Assembly: GCA_949740535.1 (NCBI GenBank)
Contig: CATJHO010000132.1
Span: forward strand, 1-43,940
DNA: 43,940 nucleotides
Source: an uncultured Lachnospiraceae bacterium
GTDB lineage: Bacteria > Bacillota > Clostridia > Lachnospirales > Lachnospiraceae
Direction: 5' to 3'
Part shown: positions 33,474 through 41,977 of the stretch, piece by piece
How positions within the stretch are numbered: position 1 is the stretch's first letter
How the letters are laid out: each line of letters starts with the position of its first letter
The notes under the pieces: model-generated
The model's database searches: none
Seen by the model: only the letters and a program-made list of their open reading frames with translations
What the model was told of the DNA's origin: nothing
Program-made: the position numbers and the translations under genes

Positions 33474-36400
33474 TTAAGACAGAAAATTTCCACAGTGGTC
33501 AAGCTTTTCCCTGGCCCAGTCCCGGTACTGGGCATATTTTGCAACGCCGGGACACTGCCTTGCAATCACATCCCAGATCTCGTATGCCTGAGTCAGCAGT
33601 TCCCGGCTGCGTTCTGCGGAACTGTAGGACGCCATATTATAATAGGCCGCGGCCAGACTGCTGTAATCGCTTATTGTATGCGTTTCTTCAAATATTTCTT
33701 TACAAAGGTCTGCATACCTTGTCCGGTATTCCTGCCACGCATCCCAGTCCTCTTCCTGTACGGCAATGGAGCCTAATCTGTCGCAGGCACGTGACAGATC
33801 CCGTTTGGCCTTTATGGTCCCTGTCTCCTCGTACAGCTGTCTGCACAATCCCAGATTCCGCAGATAAAATTCCTTCGCTCTGGAGAGGTCTCCTCTGCTT
33901 CTGCTGACATCCCCCAGCCGTTCACAGCTGATAAACAGATTCCGCCGGGATTCCACGGTTCCTGCTTCCTCATACAGCTTTTCACGCAGCGAAAGCGCTT
34001 CCAGATAATAATTCTCCGCCTGAGAAAGATCACCCTCCCCTTTACAGATGTCCCCCAGCTTATTGCAGCTGACGGCAAGATTGCTTCTGGCTTCTGCCGT
34101 ACCAGTTTCCCGGCAGATTTCTCGATTCAGCTCCTGACTTTTCAGGTAATGTTCTTTTGCTCTCTCCCGGTTTCCCTCATCGAGAAAGATATTTCCCAGC
34201 CGAGTGCAGGTAATGGCAAGATCGCTTCTGGACTCTATGGTTTTCGTCTCCTCATACAGCTGTCTGGCAATTGCCAGATTTTCCTGATAATGCTTCTCTG
34301 CCTGACAGATATTTCCCTCCATAAGACAGAGATCTCCCAGCATACTGTAAGCCGCCAGAAGATTTCTCCTGGCCTGTACGCTCTCATCCTCCCTGCACAG
34401 CTCTCTGCACAATGCAAGGCCCAGTAAGGCATATTCCTGCGCTTTATCCAGTTCTCCTTCCTCTTTACAGAGACCGCAAAGCGTTTGATAATCTACAAAA
34501 AGCCCCTTTTTGTACTGTATGTTCTCCGTTTCCTCACACAGCTCCCTGTGAAGCTCCATACTCTTCCCATAGCTTTCACGGGCCAGAGCCGGCTTCCCTT
34601 CCCGTCTGCTCACATCTCCCAGCCGTTCATATGCAAGGGCCAGATCATTTCTGGACTCTGCCGTTTTCGTCTCCTCATACAGTTGCCGGCACAGTTCCTG
34701 ATTCTTAAGATAGTATTCCCGTGCCCTGGTCAAATCTCCCCTGCTCCTGCTGATATCTCCCAGCCTGCTGTAACTGATGGAAAGATCCCGTCTTGCCTGT
34801 ACGGTTCCTGTCTTCTCACAAAGCTCCCTGCAAAGCCTGAGACTTTGTCCATAATATTCCTCTGCCTGGTCAAGATTTCCCTCGTCACGGCTGATATCTC
34901 CCATTCTGTTACAGCTGGCTGCCAGCCCTCTCTGGGATTCCACGGTTCCTGTTTCCTCATATAAATGCCTTTCAAGTTCCTTTGTCTTCAGGTAGTATTC
35001 TTTTGCTCCAGACAGTTCTCCTCTGCTTTGCCTGATACTTCCCAGCAGATCATAGGTGACACTCAGGGCATTTCCTGCCTTCACCGTTTTCGTTTCCTCA
35101 TATAGCTTCCGGCGGATTTTAAGAGACTGAAGACCGTAACCCTCTGCCTGGGACAGCGCTCCCTTCCTCCTTGCGATCTCACACAGATGTTCATAGCTGA
35201 CAGAGAGTCTGCTGGCAGATTCTATGGTCTGCGTCTCCTCCCACAGCTGCCGATCCAGCTCCAGCGCTTTCAGGCAGTACGCCTCCCCTTTGGACAGATC
35301 CCCCTGTTCCCGGTAAACATCCCCCAGAAAGCTGCAGCTGGATGCCAGATCCCTTTTGCACCGCACACTCCCGATTTCCTCCCAGGACTGCCTGGAACGT
35401 TCAAAAGCCTTCTGATACCAATTCTCCGCCTGGGTAAGATTCCCCTCTTTCAGGCAGACAGCTCCCAGCCTGCTGTAACTGACGCTGAGACTGCCCCCGG
35501 CCTCCGGGGGTTCTTCCTCCTCATACAGCTGTTCCATCAGTTCACAGGCCTGCAGATAATACGCTTTTGCCTCAGACAACCGGCCTTCCTCCTGACAGAC
35601 GGTTCCGATTGCGCCGCAGCTGATAGAAAGGTCCCGCCGGGACAGCCGGGTTCCCGTCTCTTCATACGCTTTGCGGTCCATCTCCAGATTTTTCAGGTAA
35701 TATTCTTCCGCCTGAGAAAGCTTTCCCTTCTCACGGCTCACATCCCCCAGCCTGCCGTAACTGGCACTGAGACTGCGCCTGATACTGCGGCTGTCAAATC
35801 TGCTGCCCAGCTCCTGGCAGACAGACTGCATGTTTTCAAAAGTCCGCTTGGCAGCTGCAAGGTCTGCCAGTTCCCTGCAATAGTCTCCCAATTCCCACAA
35901 GGCATGCACCCAGGCTGCAGCTTCCGCCTCAGTACCGCCCTTCTCATACTGGCTGTGCCGTCTCTTAACCAGCTTTTCCTGCCATGTGACGGCTGTCCGA
36001 TAATTCCGCTCCACACCATCGCCGCCACGGTACATGCTGACCAGCTTTTCCATGGCCTCCGGCAGCTGCTGCTCTGCCGCACCTATGATAAGATTAAGGG
36101 CCCGGCTTCTGTCCACCTCCACATCAATCCCATTGAGATAAGCCAGACCAATGAAAAAATTGTGCTCCGGCGAACCGTCATTTTCCAGAATGGCCAGCTT
36201 CTGAACCGCCTCTAAAAGGGCGCTGGAAAGGGCGCCTTCCCTGCAGATATCCGCGCAGGGGGGAAGATTTTGAAACGAGCTTCGAAGCTTTTCACTGTCT
36301 GTGGGAACCAGCTCCACCGGCAGGATAAGCTTGCCGGACTTCTGCGCCTCTGGATATTCCAGGGCCATCACATAGTTTTCCGGCTCAATGATATGAGGTG

Positions 36401-37079
36401 TTACTGCCAGGGTAAACAGACTGCATTTATTCAGCGCATCCGCAATGGCCTCATTGAAATTTTCTCCCGGCGTCAGAAATTCATCGTACCAGATGGCAAT
36501 ATCCCGGCAGAACTCATTTTGGTGAATCAGCTTCATCAGCTTCTGGGCATATTTTCGATCTTTCTTGCGGTAGCTTAAGAATATGTAAGCGTCAAAAGCT
36601 GCCCGGACCTTGGCTGCCAGCTCATCTCCCACCAGCACGGAAACCAGAAATTTCTCCAGCTTTTCCTCATAGGGCAGAGCCGTGGGATCCGGATCTTCCC
36701 GGTTGATCATCTGCAGATCGCCGCATATCCGGTTGAAATCCGCCTCCAGTCCCTGTTCCTGCAGAAACGGCAGAACCGGAATATGGCGCTCCACAGCAAA
36801 GGAGAACTCTGTTTCCAGAGCACGGCTCTTCTGATAGAGAAACCGGCTGGTAACCGGAATCACCATCAGCTGCATCTGCTCCAGCTCCTGCAGAAGCTCC
36901 TCCTCTTCATATGGGGCCTCCGGCTCTGCGTCATAGTAAATGGCGCAGTTCTGGATACGCAGAATATCGCTGCTTAGTTCTTCCAAATAAGCAGGCATAT
37001 CCTCCGGATGGCCGGTGAAATAGACTCTGGATTTTCCCTGCGGACTGGAATTTCCCCTGGTCTTACAAAGCAGTTTCAT
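33474..37079 (-). CDS. Tandem TIR - Sel1-like - TPR-like repeat protein (1201 aa)
   Basis: Residues about 17-110 resemble a degenerate TIR fold (SRVYFTGHPEDM, MVIPVTSRFLYQ, IPVLPF). Residues about 163-258 are a clearer TIR domain: DAYIFLSYRKKDRKYA, BB-loop FLTPGENF, LFTLAVTPHI, and NYVMALEYPEAQ with Glu241 at the place of the NADase catalytic Glu. Residues about 300-375 are Sel1-like, and 397-1148 hold sixteen 47-residue TPR-type repeats, each starting LGD/LGS and containing EYYLK and YEET. TIR proteins cleave NAD+ or make signal nucleotides, or serve as scaffolds; which applies here is unknown. AAGGAGG eight bases before the ATG at 37079 fixes the start. Confidence 0.85.
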   Translation of the reverse strand: MKLLCKTRGNSSPQGKSRVYFTGHPEDMPAYLEELSSDILRIQNCAIYYDAEPEAPYEEEELLQELEQMQLMVIPVTSRFLYQKSRALETEFSFAVERHIPVLPFLQEQGLEADFNRICGDLQMINREDPDPTALPYEEKLEKFLVSVLVGDELAAKVRAAFDAYIFLSYRKKDRKYAQKLMKLIHQNEFCRDIAIWYDEFLTPGENFNEAIADALNKCSLFTLAVTPHIIEPENYVMALEYPEAQKSGKLILPVELVPTDSEKLRSSFQNLPPCADICREGALSSALLEAVQKLAILENDGSPEHNFFIGLAYLNGIDVEVDRSRALNLIIGAAEQQLPEAMEKLVSMYRGGDGVERNYRTAVTWQEKLVKRRHSQYEKGGTEAEAAAWVHALWELGDYCRELADLAAAKRTFENMQSVCQELGSRFDSRSIRRSLSASYGRLGDVSREKGKLSQAEEYYLKNLEMDRKAYEETGTRLSRRDLSISCGAIGTVCQEEGRLSEAKAYYLQACELMEQLYEEEEPPEAGGSLSVSYSRLGAVCLKEGNLTQAENWYQKAFERSRQSWEEIGSVRCKRDLASSCSFLGDVYREQGDLSKGEAYCLKALELDRQLWEETQTIESASRLSVSYEHLCEIARRKGALSQAEGYGLQSLKIRRKLYEETKTVKAGNALSVTYDLLGSIRQSRGELSGAKEYYLKTKELERHLYEETGTVESQRGLAASCNRMGDISRDEGNLDQAEEYYGQSLRLCRELCEKTGTVQARRDLSISYSRLGDISRSRGDLTRAREYYLKNQELCRQLYEETKTAESRNDLALAYERLGDVSRREGKPALARESYGKSMELHRELCEETENIQYKKGLFVDYQTLCGLCKEEGELDKAQEYALLGLALCRELCREDESVQARRNLLAAYSMLGDLCLMEGNICQAEKHYQENLAIARQLYEETKTIESRSDLAITCTRLGNIFLDEGNRERAKEHYLKSQELNREICRETGTAEARSNLAVSCNKLGDICKGEGDLSQAENYYLEALSLREKLYEEAGTVESRRNLFISCERLGDVSRSRGDLSRAKEFYLRNLGLCRQLYEETGTIKAKRDLSRACDRLGSIAVQEEDWDAWQEYRTRYADLCKEIFEETHTISDYSSLAAAYYNMASYSSAERSRELLTQAYEIWDVIARQCPGVAKYAQYRDWAREKLDHCGNFLS
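33636..35891 (-). repeat. Sixteen 141-bp coding repeats (47-residue TPR-like units)
   Basis: Units start at Leu397 (nt 35891) and recur every 47 residues without insertion to the unit at Leu1102 (nt 33776), sixteen in all. The consensus is LGDxxREeGdLsqAeeYYlk-xxeLxRqLyEETgTxesrxdLaxsyxR. Units differ considerably at DNA level, so the array is old rather than a fresh expansion; the most alike are the units beginning LGDISRSRGD and LGDVSRSRGD. Confidence 0.9.
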
Positions 37080-37154
37080 AATAGATTCCTCCTTTGACAG
37101 CTTTTGTTCCATTTAAACATACGTTTTACTGCCCCTTTTGTTCTCATACCCCGT

Positions 37155-37802
37155 CTAAGGAAGTATCCGATTCACCAGCTTCTCACTCCTGGGCAGGAAA
37201 AATCCCGCCACCGGCCCTACCAGGCAGGCGCAGACAATGGTGCCGATTCCAAACGAGCCGCCCAGCAGAAATCCCACAAGGACAAAGCCTGCATCCACAA
37301 GGACACGTACGATGCTAAATTTAAAATGGCTCTTATCGCTGATTACAAGAGCAACGAGATCATTGGGGCCGGTTCCTGCATCGGATTTAATCACAATCGT
37401 CATGCCAAAAGCCAGAATCACACAGCCTGCCGCCAGAATGGGAAGCTTAAACCACAGAGGCCTCTCCACTGCAAAGAGAAATCCCAGAAAACAGGTAAAA
37501 AAATCTATAATGGGCCCGCCGCAGATCATACAGAGCAGTGTTCCGATCTTAATATAGCTCCTGTCCACAAACAAAAGTACCAGTATAATCAAAAAGCATA
37601 TCGCAATATGCGTATAGCCATGGGTCAGCGCCTCCCACCCAGTTATTCCTGCAAGGGTCCGGAAAATTCCCTGTACCAGCACATTAAAAGGGTCCGCACC
37701 CAAATCAGCAAGCAGAAACAATGTCACGCCCAGATGCGCGATGGTTAATCCCACAAGTAAAATCAGCACTCTCAGCAGCGTCTCTTTTACCGTTCGTTTC
37801 AT
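37155..37802 (-). CDS. YczE/YitT-like membrane protein
   Basis: A protein of about 215 residues with five to six hydrophobic segments and the YczE pattern: LGVTLFLLADLGADPFNVLVQG, SYIKIGTLLCMICGGPIIDF, IVIKSDAGTGPNDLVALVIS and GSFGIGTIVCACLVGPVAGF. Function is not established. Three in-frame ATGs occur at the start; GGGAGG is too near the first two, so the third (37802, 12 bases away) is preferred with low certainty. It has its own promoter at 37851-37879 and precedes the TIR gene by 75 bases, so the TIR gene may be read from the same promoter. Confidence 0.82.
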   Translation of the reverse strand: MKRTVKETLLRVLILLVGLTIAHLGVTLFLLADLGADPFNVLVQGIFRTLAGITGWEALTHGYTHIAICFLIILVLLFVDRSYIKIGTLLCMICGGPIIDFFTCFLGFLFAVERPLWFKLPILAAGCVILAFGMTIVIKSDAGTGPNDLVALVISDKSHFKFSIVRVLVDAGFVLVGFLLGGSFGIGTIVCACLVGPVAGFFLPRSEKLVNRILP

Positions 37803-37850
37803 AAGCTTCATCATCCTCCCTGTTCAACCGTTTTATTTTCAACTGCTTCT

Positions 37851-37879
37851 ATTATAACAATAAGCACAGGAAACCACAA
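37851..37879 (-). promoter_or_regulatory. Promoter for the YczE-like gene (and perhaps the TIR genes)
   Basis: Minus-strand -35 TTGTGG (37874-37879) and perfect -10 TATAAT (37851-37856) with a 17-base spacer. No equally good promoter was seen in the 75-base gap before the TIR gene. Confidence 0.65.
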
Positions 37880-37949
37880 TCTAAAACACATTCCTCTGAT
37901 CTTTCCCGGCCGCTTATCCCCTTGTTAAGAGAGGCATATTCCTATATAC

Positions 37950-38000
37950 AAAAAATAAGACCAGGATTCCTGCTCCAGCAAAAATCCCAGCCTGTCTCTT
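37950..38000 (-). terminator. Terminator after the amylosucrase-type gene
   Basis: CTGGGATT and AATCCTGG (37983-37990 and 37961-37968) pair on the minus strand with two wobbles, followed by TCTTATTTTTT (T run at 37950-37955). The stem is modest and the loop is long. Confidence 0.5.
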
Positions 38001-38020
38001 CTTAATTTCATAAATACCGC

Positions 38021-39853
38021 CTATTCCCGCAGAAGCCAGCGCATTCCGTAAGCCGGAAGACTGACTTCCTTTCCTTCGATCTGCTCTCCGGAAATCAGAT
38101 CTATATACACGCCGTCCTCATTAATCCAGGCAGTCCGCTCCTGCCCGCTGAAATTAAACAGCGCTGTCAGCTTCTCTTCCTCAAAGGCCCGGTTTACACA
38201 AAGAATGGCCGCATCATAAGTATCAGCTGTCCAGACTGCCGCCTGGTTCAAAAATACGGGATGTTCTGCCCGGAAGGCTTCCATTCTGCGGATACAGTCA
38301 AACAGTTCCTTCTGATAGCTTCCTTCCTGTTTCCGAAGCTCTGCCTTCTTCCAGGAAAAGTTTCCTCTGTGAAGATAACGGGAATCTGCTGCCTTCTTCG
38401 GATCCTGATGATACCCGTAATCATTAAACTGTCCAATCTCATCTCCGCTGTAGATCACAGGAATGCCTGACTGAACCAGCATATATCCGTGAAGCATCTC
38501 TACAAACCGCAGCGCCTTTGCCTTGGCCTCTTCGTCTCCTTCTTCCACAGCCCGTTCCAGCCCGCACAAAGATGCGGTGGTTCCACAGAGCCGGGCATCG
38601 CCGGAAGCGGGATCGTCGTTGTAAAGCTCTCCTTTGGAATACGCACCAGGCCATTTTCCTGTCAGAAACGCATTGAGGTATTTCTTATGCGGAACTTCTT
38701 CTATGCCCTTTGTTTCTTTCAGCCAGTCATAGTCCAGTCCCCAGCCGATGTCATCATGGCACCGCAGATAATTCAGGAATACGTACTCTTTTGGCAGACT
38801 GTTCACAACATCCATCTGCCGCTTGAGCAGGGATGTATCTTCTGTGGCAGCTGTATGCCAGGTAGTTGCCATGGTGGTTACATTGTAGAGCATATGGCAC
38901 TCCGGCTTTTCTACTGTGCCAAAATAGGGAACTACCTTTACCGGCTCCATCACTACCTCACCCAGAAGCAGCACGCCGGGACACACAATTTCACAGATCA
39001 TCCGCAGCATCCGCACAATGCTGTGAACCTGCGGCAGATTCCGGCAGTTAGTACCCAGTTCCTTCCAGATATAGGGAACCGCATCAATCCGTATAATATC
39101 TACTCCCTGATTGGTCAGATTCAAAAGACAGTCTGTCATATCGTGAAACACAAAGGGATTCCGGTAATTCAAGTCCCACTGATAGGGATAAAACGTTGTC
39201 ATCACATACTTTTTCTCATCTTCCAGCCAGGTAAAGTTCCCCGGCGCCGTGGTGGGAAATACCTGGGGACAGGTCATCTCATAACGGCCCGGAATCTCAT
39301 AGCTGTCATAAAAGAAATAACGGTCCTGAAATTCCTTCTCTCCTGCCCTGGCCCGCTTTGCCCATTCATGCTCTTCGGAGGTATGGTTCATGACAAAATC
39401 CAGGCAGATGCTGATCCCATCCCTGTGACAGGTTTCCGCCAGGTCCGCCAAGTCCTCCATGGTTCCCAGATCCGGGCGCACCTTCCCAAAATCTGAAACC
39501 GCATAACCTCCGTCACTCTTCCCTTCCGGGGAATCCAGAAGAGGCATAAGATGCAGATAATTAACGCCGCACTCCCGGACATAAGGCAGTTTCTCTTTTA
39601 CCCCTTTCAGGTTCCCGGCAAAGGCTTCGGTATACATCATCATGCCGAGCATATCGTTACGCCTGTACCAGTCCGGATCTGCTTCACGGGACCGGTCAAG
39701 CTTTTTCAGGGAAGCCTTGCGCTCCTCATATCTGGCTTTCAGCCGCCCGCACAGATAGGAAAACCCATCCTCCGGATACAGCTCACAGTACAGCCATTTC
39801 AATTCATCCAGATGTCTTGCCATCCGGGTCTCAAATTCTACTGTATTTGTCAT
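38021..39853 (-). CDS. Amylosucrase-type GH13 glucanotransferase
   Basis: A 610-residue GH13 enzyme of the amylosucrase branch, which uses sucrose as glucosyl donor to build or rearrange alpha-glucans, or hydrolyses it. An N-terminal helical region precedes the barrel, as in that subfamily. Conserved sites are DFVMNHT (152-158), the nucleophile Asp257 in IIRIDAVPYIW, the acid/base Glu299 (LGEVV), and the RCHDDIGW motif (His366, Asp367). The absence of a signal peptide means it is cytosolic. AAAGGAGG before the ATG supports the start. The sugar ABC ATPase lies 248 bases upstream, alpha-galactosidase beyond. Confidence 0.88.
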   Translation of the reverse strand: MTNTVEFETRMARHLDELKWLYCELYPEDGFSYLCGRLKARYEERKASLKKLDRSREADPDWYRRNDMLGMMMYTEAFAGNLKGVKEKLPYVRECGVNYLHLMPLLDSPEGKSDGGYAVSDFGKVRPDLGTMEDLADLAETCHRDGISICLDFVMNHTSEEHEWAKRARAGEKEFQDRYFFYDSYEIPGRYEMTCPQVFPTTAPGNFTWLEDEKKYVMTTFYPYQWDLNYRNPFVFHDMTDCLLNLTNQGVDIIRIDAVPYIWKELGTNCRNLPQVHSIVRMLRMICEIVCPGVLLLGEVVMEPVKVVPYFGTVEKPECHMLYNVTTMATTWHTAATEDTSLLKRQMDVVNSLPKEYVFLNYLRCHDDIGWGLDYDWLKETKGIEEVPHKKYLNAFLTGKWPGAYSKGELYNDDPASGDARLCGTTASLCGLERAVEEGDEEAKAKALRFVEMLHGYMLVQSGIPVIYSGDEIGQFNDYGYHQDPKKAADSRYLHRGNFSWKKAELRKQEGSYQKELFDCIRRMEAFRAEHPVFLNQAAVWTADTYDAAILCVNRAFEEEKLTALFNFSGQERTAWINEDGVYIDLISGEQIEGKEVSLPAYGMRWLLRE

Positions 39854-39872
39854 CCGATTCCTCCTTTACTCC

Positions 39873-39893
39873 CGCGGGCAATACTCTCCCGCG
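39873..39893. other. Small hairpin in the leader of the amylosucrase-type gene
   Basis: CGCGGG (39873-39878) pairs with CCCGCG (39888-39893), loop of nine bases, about 20 bases before the start codon. No further signal was seen in 39894-40101 apart from the unresolved promoter; no terminator follows the ABC ATPase gene, so co-transcription is possible. Confidence 0.4.
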
Positions 39894-40101
39894 CCGGCAT
39901 TCTCTGCCGTTTTTAAGCCCAAAAACAGGAAGCCGCAGCAACTCCGCCCATAGCCGAACTGCTGTACCGCGGCCTCCTGCCCTCGGAACATCTTTCACTA
40001 CTTTTATGAAATTGCTATCTCCCATCCCACATAGAACAGCCTTAGAACGTGCTGAAAATTATGTGCTTGATTTTACTCATATTTGGCTGCCGGCTCTGTG
40101 A

Positions 40102-41211
40102 TTAATGGGTAATTGCTATTTCTGTCTCTTTGTCAAATACATGAATCTTATCTGTATCCAGAACAAAATCCACTACATCATTCTCGCGGGCCGCTGTGCT
40201 GGAGCTTACTCTCGCCGTCATCTGCGTTCCGCACATATCAAAGTACAGATACACTTCTGCACCCAAGAGCTCATACACATTTACCGTTCCTTTTACCACT
40301 GCCTGATTCTTGGCTCTGGTGGTTGCCGGATCGCTTACGTCCTCCGGACGGATTCCCATAACCACTTCTTTTCCCGCATAGCCGCCGTCAAGGAGCTTTC
40401 TGCCCTTTTCTTTGGAAAGCGCAATGCGGTACTCACCGGCTTTCAGGAATACCTCTTCTCCCTCTGCCTGGCAGACTGCATCCACAAAGTTCATCTGCGG
40501 AGAACCGATAAAGCCTGCTACGAACAGATTATCCGGAGCATTGTACAAGGTCTGGGGGCTGGCAATCTGCTGAACCACGCCGTCCTTCATAACAACGATT
40601 CTTGTTCCCAGTGTCATCGCCTCAGTCTGATCATGGGTTACATAGATAATCGTAGCGCCCAGTCTCTGGTGAAGCTTGGAGATCTCGGTACGCATCTGCA
40701 CGCGCAGTTTCGCATCCAGGTTGGACAGAGGCTCATCCATCAGGAATACCTTGGGATTTCTTACGATGGCGCGGCCCATAGCCACACGCTGGCGCTGTCC
40801 GCCGGAAAGCGCTCTGGGCTTCCGGTCCAGAAGCTTCTCCAGATCCAGGATCTTGGCTGCTTCCCGCACCTTCCTGTCAATCTCATCCTTGGGAGTCTTC
40901 TTAATCTTCAGGCCGAACGCCATATTGTCGTACACGGTCATATGCGGATACAGAGCATAGCTCTGGAACACCATTGCAATATCCCTGTCCTTGGGCTCCA
41001 CATCGTTCATCATCTGGCCGTCAATCTTAAACTCGCCGGAAGAAATGCTCTCCAGGCCTGCTACCATACGCAGGGTGGTAGATTTTCCACATCCTGACGG
41101 ACCTACGAAGATAATGAACTCCTTATCCTCAATTTCCAGGTTAAAATCTTTTACTGCCTCGTATCCGTTGGGATATCTCTTCCAAATATTTTTTAATGAT
41201 AAGCTTGCCAT
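40102..41211 (-). CDS. Sugar ABC importer ATPase (MsmK/UgpC/MalK type)
   Basis: A 369-residue carbohydrate-import ATPase with Walker [10 protein letters not shown], signature [15 protein letters not shown], Walker [17 protein letters not shown], and a C-terminal TOBE/regulatory region (about 240-369; GIRPEDVSD). MsmK-type subunits serve several sugar importers at once and are often encoded apart from permeases, as here: no permease or binding protein lies in the window. Neighbours suggest alpha-glucosides or alpha-galactosides as substrates. GGAGG eight bases before the ATG; two tandem structured repeats stand directly upstream. Confidence 0.93.
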   Translation of the reverse strand: MASLSLKNIWKRYPNGYEAVKDFNLEIEDKEFIIFVGPSGCGKSTTLRMVAGLESISSGEFKIDGQMMNDVEPKDRDIAMVFQSYALYPHMTVYDNMAFGLKIKKTPKDEIDRKVREAAKILDLEKLLDRKPRALSGGQRQRVAMGRAIVRNPKVFLMDEPLSNLDAKLRVQMRTEISKLHQRLGATIIYVTHDQTEAMTLGTRIVVMKDGVVQQIASPQTLYNAPDNLFVAGFIGSPQMNFVDAVCQAEGEEVFLKAGEYRIALSKEKGRKLLDGGYAGKEVVMGIRPEDVSDPATTRAKNQAVVKGTVNVYELLGAEVYLYFDMCGTQMTARVSSSTAARENDVVDFVLDTDKIHVFDKETEIAITH

Positions 41212-41231
41212 CCCTCTTACCTCCTGATTTG

Positions 41232-41332
41232 AGTTCCGCAGCCCCCTCCCACTGCCCCTTGTTAAGAAGTATTTCCGGCCGGTAACTGCCGTCCGTAAAT
41301 CCTTCTGGGACTGTGTCCGGGGTCTGCTGTTT
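41232..41332 (-). repeat. Structured intergenic element, family 1, copy B
   Basis: A 101-bp element that nearly matches copy C, 111 bases away, and is similar to copy A at 10452-10553. In mRNA sense its ends pair (GCAGACCCC with GGGGGCTGC), GGAC/GTCC forms a small stem, and AGAAGGATTTACGG pairs with CCGGAAATACTTCT as a long stem. The CTGCGGAACT end lies 6 bases before the ABC ATPase Shine-Dalgarno AGGAGG. Confidence 0.8.
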
Positions 41333-41342
41333 ACATTATTTG

Positions 41343-41442
41343 AGTTCCGCAGCCCCTCCCACTGTCCCTTGCTGAGAAGTATTTCCGGCCGGTAACTGCC
41401 GTCCGTAAATCCTTCTGGGACTGTGTCCGGGGTCTGCTGTTT
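41343..41442 (-). repeat. Structured intergenic element, family 1, copy C
   Basis: A tandem partner of copy B with only a few substitutions and one deletion; the pairing blocks are unchanged. Together B and C fill the 264-base gap between the ABC ATPase gene and the next gene. In mRNA order C comes first. Confidence 0.8.
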
Positions 41443-41476
41443 TGATTATTTAGGTTCTATCATTACATGTATTTCT

Positions 41477-41938
41477 TTAGTTTTTCTCTAAAAGCCGGTG
41501 CAGCTGCATTTCCTCCAAAAATTCCTTGTTGGGTTCCAGGTAAATCAGCTCATTGCCCACTTTCATGGTGTACACCTCCGCCTGCTCCCAGCCAGATGTA
41601 AAATCACGGACCCGGCAGCCTGAAGCCTGCTTCCGGCCTTTTGCCACATACTCTATATTCTTGCGCTCACAGCGGTAGAGATCCCTGCGCTTCTCCTTGC
41701 GGATAATTTTGGAGACTTCAAAATCTCCATTCACGTACACAAATTCAAATTCATACCGCCAGCTTCGAAGCAGCAGGATGCCGATGACCACGAAAGCCAG
41801 CACTGGCAGAAACAGCAGCGGATAAATAATCGTATCCACCACCAGCACCACCATGGATGCCAGCATAACTGCTTTCAACAGCCGTTTTCCTTTTGGCATT
41901 ACATAAGGAATATACCACTCCAGTACAACATCCTTCAT
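41477..41938 (-). CDS. Small membrane protein, possibly DUF6106
   Basis: A 153-residue protein with two adjacent hydrophobic segments (about 20-60; LKAVMLASMVVLVVDTIIYP, LLFLPVLAFVVIGILLL) and a soluble C-terminal domain (EFEFVYVNGDFEVSKIIRKE, then GNELIYLEPNKEFLEEM). It resembles the DUF6106 family of Firmicutes, from memory only. Function unknown. GGAG precedes the ATG by seven bases. It lies between alpha-galactosidase (39-base gap) and the repeat-bearing leader of the ABC ATPase. Confidence 0.7.
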   Translation of the reverse strand: MKDVVLEWYIPYVMPKGKRLLKAVMLASMVVLVVDTIIYPLLFLPVLAFVVIGILLLRSWRYEFEFVYVNGDFEVSKIIRKEKRRDLYRCERKNIEYVAKGRKQASGCRVRDFTSGWEQAEVYTMKVGNELIYLEPNKEFLEEMQLHRLLEKN

Positions 41939-41977
41939 CTCTCTACTCCATTCCAGTACAACAATATTTTTGATTCT

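Noticed and set aside
33636-35891. Regularly spaced repeats that could suggest a CRISPR-like array or a minisatellite
   Set aside because: Period 141 bases equals 47 codons, the frame is open throughout, and units are diverged with conserved protein positions: a coding repeat, not an array.
35187-36215. Long open frame (342 codons) on the plus strand opposite the TIR-repeat gene
   Set aside because: It is antisense to a clear coding repeat array, has no ribosome site or family match, and its own repetitiveness mirrors the repeat units on the other strand.
38489-39496. Plus-strand open frame of 335 codons opposite the amylosucrase-type gene
   Set aside because: Antisense shadow of a gene with all catalytic motifs.
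39831-40025. Small gene on the minus strand between the sugar ABC ATPase and amylosucrase-type genes
   Set aside because: Its 64 codons overlap the next start codon, basic low-complexity composition and no clear family; not supported.
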